A stretch of 5,597 nt of DNA from Chloroflexota bacterium (GTDB lineage Bacteria > Chloroflexota > Anaerolineae > B4-G1 > SLSP01), in assembly GCA_009908585.1 (NCBI GenBank), contig JAAAOZ010000029.1, forward strand, positions 1-5,597, read 5' to 3'. Under the pieces are notes generated by a model. The model worked only from the letters and a program-made list of their open reading frames with translations, made no database searches and was not told where the DNA came from. The position numbers and the translations under genes are program-made. Position 1 is the stretch's first letter, and each line of letters begins with the position of its first letter. Shown one piece after another: positions 5,429-5,597 of the stretch.

Positions 5429-5597
5429 GTATATCCTCCGGCAGATTGTCGAGCACCCATACCACGGCTTCCGTCCGCGAATGGACGTCCAACTTCTGCA
5501 TCACGTTCGTCAGATGCGTTTCTACCGTGCGCACGGTGATGGATAGCGCCTCCGCGATCTCGGCATTGCTCTTGCCCTGCACTAAAATCCCCAGCAC
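5412..5597 (-). CDS. LuxR/NarL-type regulator, C-terminal DNA-binding domain (partial)
   Basis: The frame enters from the right edge and ends at TAA 5414-5412. The visible 61 residues are the LuxR/GerE helix-turn-helix: VLGILVQGKSNAEIAEALSI, then TVRTVETHLTNVMQKLDV and HSRTEAVVW. The scaffold helix, the turn helix NAEIAEAL, the recognition helix TVRTVETHLTNVMQKL and the final dimerisation helix RTEAVVWVL are all present. The first visible codon is GTG, read as internal Val, so the start is outside the window. Proteins with this tail are usually NarL/FixJ response regulators or LuxR-type activators; the N-terminal receiver or sensor part is not visible. The gene is followed by its hairpin and then the promoter of the secreted-protein gene, so regulation of that neighbour is possible but unproven. 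Confidence 0.92.
   Translation of the reverse strand: MLGILVQGKSNAEIAEALSITVRTVETHLTNVMQKLDVHSRTEAVVWVLDNLPEDIRKTTG

Noticed and set aside
1..5597. CRISPR array, tRNA or rRNA, transposase or toxin-antitoxin genes
   Set aside because: I saw no spaced direct repeats, no tRNA-like cloverleaf or TTCGA-type loop in context, and no protein with transposase, nuclease or toxin motifs.

Overview
The window looks like a piece of a Chloroflexota-type genome, probably of the Anaerolineae/Caldilineae kind. This is inferred from the mix of a DUF3160-family protein, an FG-GAP-like repeat protein, a Calx-beta-type repeat remnant, a NarL/LuxR-type regulator and an intergenic 'acctgacaggttt' palindrome. Nothing in the sequence fixes the species. 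Most of the proteins appear exported or surface-anchored, and several can only be described, not named.

Layout. Positions 1-97 (+) are the end of a DUF3160-like reading frame that stops abruptly. Its last 90 bases before the break are identical to 2249-2338, inside the second DUF3160 gene. It abuts, tail to tail, a minus-strand remnant of a Calx-beta-like repeat (about 98-242). Next is a small intact minus-strand gene for a membrane-anchored protein with an NTF2-like pattern (253-762). A stretch of about 500 bp without a convincing gene follows (763-1265). The plus strand then carries a DUF3160 gene lacking its normal N-terminal half but with an added C-terminal domain (1266-2798). It overlaps an exported FG-GAP-like gene (2767-3504), whose 5' end contains a 15-bp-arm palindrome.

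From 3583 to the end everything is on the minus strand. In transcription order these are the C-terminus of a LuxR/NarL-type regulator (5597-5412), a hairpin covering its stop codon, a good sigma70-like promoter (5392-5364), a small secreted protein of unknown function (5311-4787), a strong intercistronic hairpin (4756-4731) and a lipoprotein of unknown function (4701-3583).

How it fits together. The minus-strand genes look like ordinary compact bacterial transcription units, with clear ribosome binding sites in front of all three complete ones. The left third (1 to about 1265) looks rearranged: two incomplete DUF3160 copies share identical sequence and flank unrelated material. No defence, mobile or biosynthetic system is visible. 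The items most worth following up are the broken duplication, the palindrome read as protein-coding sequence, and the promoter-driven unknown secreted protein with its downstream lipoprotein.
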